Shown here: positions 13,172-15,478 of the stretch, in pieces
Layout of the letters: every line of letters starts with the position of its first letter
Position numbering within the stretch: the stretch's first letter is position 1
Source: JAYZDF01 sp036337945
Lineage (GTDB): Bacteria; Myxococcota; Kuafuiibacteriia; Kuafuiibacteriales; Kuafuiibacteriaceae
Assembly (NCBI GenBank): GCA_036337945.1
Contig: JAYZDF010000128.1
Location: forward strand, 1 to 15,478
DNA: 15,478 nt
Direction of reading: 5' to 3'
Notes under the pieces: generated by a model
Database searches by the model: none
What the model saw: only the letters and a program-made list of their open reading frames with translations
What the model was told of the DNA's origin: nothing
Made by a program: the position numbers and the translations under genes

Positions 13172-14142
13172 ACATTCTTCACATCGAACCCAAGCAGATC
13201 CCTTCTTCTGCCAAAGAGAAACTCGAAACACTAGGTTCGGTAGATTACATGTGGTGCGAAAATCAGGAAGACCTTCGAAAAGCGTTGCGCTTGAAAAGCT
13301 ATCATGCGGTCTTTGTTCGACTGGGCCTCGCATTCCACGCTAAAGAATTTGCGCTCTGTCCTGATTTGCGGGCCGTGATCACGCCCACCACTGGTCTGGA
13401 TCACATTGACCTGAAGCTCGCCCATAAACGAGGGGTTGAAGTGCTTAGCCTCCGCGGAGAACTAGAGGTCTTAGAGAAGATCTCGAGCACGGCCGAATTG
13501 ACGTGGACTTTATTATTGTCGTTGGTCCGAAAACTTCCCTTTGCGTTCAACAGTGTCATTGATGGGCATTGGAATAAATGGCCTTTTGAAGGTGAGGAAC
13601 TGATCGAAAAAACCTTGGGTATTGTAGGGTGCGGTCGACTAGGCCGAATGGTTGCCCGTTATGGACTCGCTTTTGGAATGCGGGTCGTTGCATATGACCC
13701 AGATGAGATAGCACGAGAGAACGCTCCCCAAGGAGTTAGTTTTCTCGAATTTTCACAACTTCTTGAAACCTCAGACATTGTCTCTTTACATGTGCCGCTG
13801 AACGAAAAAACGGAAGGCTTCTTTGGACGCGATTGCTTTGCAAAGATGAAGGAAGGCGCCTACTTTATTAATACGGCCCGGGGAGAACTCACCGATGAAC
13901 AAGCTTTACTTGAAGCATTGACGCGGAACATTAAAGGAGCGGCAGTAGATGTCGTTCGTGGGGATAGTCGCTGGGACGATGGCGTCCCTGAGAATCATCC
14001 ACTTGTTCAATACGCGAAGAAGCACCAAAATCTTATTATAACACCGCATATCGGTGGCTGCTCCAGTACAGCGACGTTTAGATCGCGCGAGCATGTTGTT
14101 GATATGTTTACCTCGTTTGTCCAAAGACCAGCACGAGGTTAG
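13168..14142 (+). CDS. D-isomer-specific 2-hydroxyacid dehydrogenase
   Basis: A 324-residue NAD-dependent dehydrogenase interconverting a D-2-hydroxyacid and a 2-oxoacid. I place the start at GTG 13168, overlapping the cytidylyltransferase stop by 4 bp, with GGGGG about 9 nt upstream; an ATG at 13144 would add 8 residues inside the upstream gene. The substrate domain has ITPTTGLDHIDL (71-82); the NAD domain has GIVGCGRLG (151-159) with Asp177 at the end of the second strand, favouring NAD over NADP. Catalytic residues: Arg238 in NTARGELTDE and His294 in ITPHIGG are present. The third, usually Glu in a DVFExEP-like segment, aligns with Asp266 in DVVRGDS. Several family branches (phosphoglycerate, hydroxypyruvate, erythronate dehydrogenases) look alike here, so the substrate is unknown. 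The location suggests a step in making or modifying the ulosonic acid. Confidence 0.88.
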   Translation: MNILHIEPKQIPSSAKEKLETLGSVDYMWCENQEDLRKALRLKSYHAVFVRLGLAFHAKEFALCPDLRAVITPTTGLDHIDLKLAHKRGVEVLSLRGELEVLEKISSTAELTWTLLLSLVRKLPFAFNSVIDGHWNKWPFEGEELIEKTLGIVGCGRLGRMVARYGLAFGMRVVAYDPDEIARENAPQGVSFLEFSQLLETSDIVSLHVPLNEKTEGFFGRDCFAKMKEGAYFINTARGELTDEQALLEALTRNIKGAAVDVVRGDSRWDDGVPENHPLVQYAKKHQNLIITPHIGGCSSTATFRSREHVVDMFTSFVQRPARG

Positions 14143-14169
14143 AAACTACTCGAAAAAGGAATTAATCTC

Positions 14170-14943
14170 ATGAAAAAAACAGCAGTCATTCTCGCGTCAA
14201 GCGAAGGTATCGGATTCTCGTCAGCTAAGAAACTCATGGAAGACGGCCACAGAGTCGTCCTCTTTTCACGTTCGGAAGAAAAATTGGAACGCGCAAGTAA
14301 GGAGCTCACAGAGGCCGGTGGCGAGGTCCACGCTCAAGTCGGAGACATTGGCTCACAAGAAGACATGGATCGACTATTTTCGATGGTGGAAGAAAAATGG
14401 GGTGGATGCGATATCCTAGTTAATAACAGCGGTGGACCTGCGGGCGGTGGCGCATTGGGCTTTGAAGACGAAGACTGGATGAGTGTAATGACAGGCTATG
14501 CTTTACCTATTTTTCGGGCAATTCGTCGCGTTGTTCCTTATATGCAAAAACAAGGATGGGGACGTATCATTACAGTTGCCTCTATTGCCGTGAAACAACC
14601 TATTGACGATCTGGACCTTTCTAACTTTCTGCGCGGCGGACTCGCGGCTGTGCACAAGACTCTCGCTCGCAAACTAGCGAAGGATGGGATCAACGTTCAC
14701 ATGGTCTTACCGGGCGCGATTTTGACCGAGAGATCAAGGAAACGAATACAAGCGCGAGCGGATAAGAACAACATGACGTTTGAAGAATCGATCAAGGTTT
14801 CCGAAAGTCGCATTCCAAAAGGTCGATTAGGCCATCCGGATGAAGTGGGTGACGCGGTAGCATTCCTAGCGTCTGAGAAAGCGGAGTATCTAACTGCGCA
14901 ATATATTCAAATAGATGGTGGAATGCTGACCGGACTGTATTAA
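14170..14943 (+). CDS. Atypical short-chain dehydrogenase/reductase
   Basis: A 257-residue SDR-fold protein. The cofactor loop ASSEGIG (9-15) replaces TGxxxGIG, and NNSGGPAGGG (85-94) replaces NNAG. Catalytic-position Ser138 (TVASIAVKQPI) is present, but 13 and 17 residues later, where Tyr and Lys should be, are Ser151 and Arg155 (LSNFLRGG). The C-terminal GRLGHPDEVGDAVAFLAS and YIQIDGG blocks are typical of FabG-like SDRs. A branch of FabG-like proteins with LSNxLR in this place exists, as I recall, so the change looks inherited rather than a decay mutation. Chemistry is uncertain: a reductase with different acid/base groups, a non-redox role, or a binding function. The ATG at 14170 follows AAAAGGA about 10 nt away; the stop overlaps the next start (TAATG). 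Shadowed by no frameshift. Confidence 0.85.
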   Translation: MKKTAVILASSEGIGFSSAKKLMEDGHRVVLFSRSEEKLERASKELTEAGGEVHAQVGDIGSQEDMDRLFSMVEEKWGGCDILVNNSGGPAGGGALGFEDEDWMSVMTGYALPIFRAIRRVVPYMQKQGWGRIITVASIAVKQPIDDLDLSNFLRGGLAAVHKTLARKLAKDGINVHMVLPGAILTERSRKRIQARADKNNMTFEESIKVSESRIPKGRLGHPDEVGDAVAFLASEKAEYLTAQYIQIDGGMLTGLY

Positions 14944-15478
14944 TGCAACCAAGCGTCCCAAACTCTGCGCTCAAACAGATTATCGCAGCTGAGTACGCCC
15001 ATTTGGGCAACGTTAACGAGCTGAAACAACTCTCGTTCGATTTCACAGTGTGTAATGATCTTTCCTTCCTAAGAACAAAAAGCGGCGGATTCATTGTCAA
15101 AACCATGACCGCTCCGAAGGCGTTTTTTGGGACAGACGATAGTCGAGGCCGACTCGAACTTGTCGCGAAAGTTACGAGCCATCTCCACCAAACGGGCCAT
15201 CAGGTCGAAGAAGTGATTCAAGGCCAAAATGGACACTTTGTTCAAGAGTATGAGCACAAGCTGATTCGGGTGTTCCGGTACATTGAAAACCGGCATTACA
15301 ACGAAAGTACGAATGATCAGATTGAAGCAGCCCGCGCCCTGAACAAGTTACATTCGAACGGACTTACTGATCTCGATGAGGGCTTAGTGGAACAGATTCG
15401 TAAGATTGAAGTGGCTTATCCACTTCATGAGACCGCGAGTAAAATAGATGAGGTTTATGACTTTCTAAAGAGGCAAAA
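14943..15478 (+). CDS. Aminoglycoside-phosphotransferase-like kinase, 5' part
   Basis: An open frame from the ATG at 14943 (sharing one base with the SDR stop, TAATG) runs to the window edge: 178 residues, no stop. It begins MQPSVPNSALKQII. The segment GGFIVKTMTAPKAFFG (about 51-66) looks like the strand with the ATP-binding lysine in APH-family kinases, followed by a helix (RLELVAKVTSHLHQTG), a hinge-like VQEYEHKLIRVFRYIENRHY, and a helix ending AARALNKLHSNGL, the usual x-LH of the APH fold. The catalytic HGD-x-x-x-x-N and DxD motifs would lie beyond the window. In this operon a sugar kinase is plausible (compare N-acetylhexosamine 1-kinase NahK), for example phosphorylating the aldose before condensation or for salvage. 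The family call rests on the N-lobe only. Confidence 0.6.
   Translation, partial: MQPSVPNSALKQIIAAEYAHLGNVNELKQLSFDFTVCNDLSFLRTKSGGFIVKTMTAPKAFFGTDDSRGRLELVAKVTSHLHQTGHQVEEVIQGQNGHFVQEYEHKLIRVFRYIENRHYNESTNDQIEAARALNKLHSNGLTDLDEGLVEQIRKIEVAYPLHETASKIDEVYDFLKRQ

Overview
The window looks like chromosomal DNA from a member of the Myxococcota or a related deltaproteobacterial lineage. The strongest clue is the C-terminus of the glucose/sorbosone dehydrogenase-like protein (1011-2630): an Asp/Ala-rich linker, a Cys-Gly-Cys motif, a short hydrophobic helix and a basic tail, which together match the MYXO-CTERM sorting signal. The lipoproteins on the minus strand also have the look of poorly characterised deltaproteobacterial lipoproteins. 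By eye the base composition is near or a little below 50% GC, lower than cultured myxobacteria, so an uncultured or marine relative is plausible. No tRNA, rRNA, insertion sequence, phage gene or CRISPR array was seen.

Layout. (1) Positions 1-3179, plus strand: the tail of an unknown gene, a DUF547 protein, the secreted dehydrogenase-like protein, and a single-stranded DNA-binding protein (ssb) with a glycine-repeat linker. (2) Positions 3186-7138, minus strand: a tightly packed run read from high to low coordinate: a two-cluster Fe-S/CCG-domain protein, a DUF3501 protein, a lipoprotein, a small conserved protein and a second lipoprotein. It converges on ssb with only 6 bp between stop codons. 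(3) Positions 7263-8175, minus strand: a PerR-type regulator overlapping a rubrerythrin by 8 nt, followed by a good intrinsic terminator. PerR, rubrerythrin, the Fe-S protein and DUF3501 together look like a peroxide-defence module in which the rubrerythrin lacks its own rubredoxin domain and so needs an outside electron donor. (4) Positions 8434-15478, plus strand: a surface-sugar operon leaving the window at its right edge: a GT-B/PseG-like protein, a CBS-nucleotide-sugar dehydrogenase fusion, a NeuB-type PEP-condensing synthase, a NeuA-type CMP-sugar synthetase, a D-2-hydroxyacid dehydrogenase, an atypical short-chain dehydrogenase and the start of an APH-like kinase.

The NeuB and NeuA homologues mean the last operon very probably makes a CMP-activated nonulosonic acid (sialic-acid-like sugar) or a related ulosonic acid. 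The rest of the cluster is not the textbook NeuAc, legionaminic or pseudaminic set: no dehydratase, aminotransferase or acetyltransferase is in the window. Instead there is a CBS-regulated UDP-sugar dehydrogenase, a D-2-hydroxyacid dehydrogenase whose usual catalytic Glu appears to be Asp, and an SDR with Ser and Arg where the catalytic Tyr and Lys should be. This is the best candidate in the window for undescribed chemistry. The 258-bp divergent region between perR and this operon holds a Fur/PerR-like operator candidate and two adjacent perfect palindromes.
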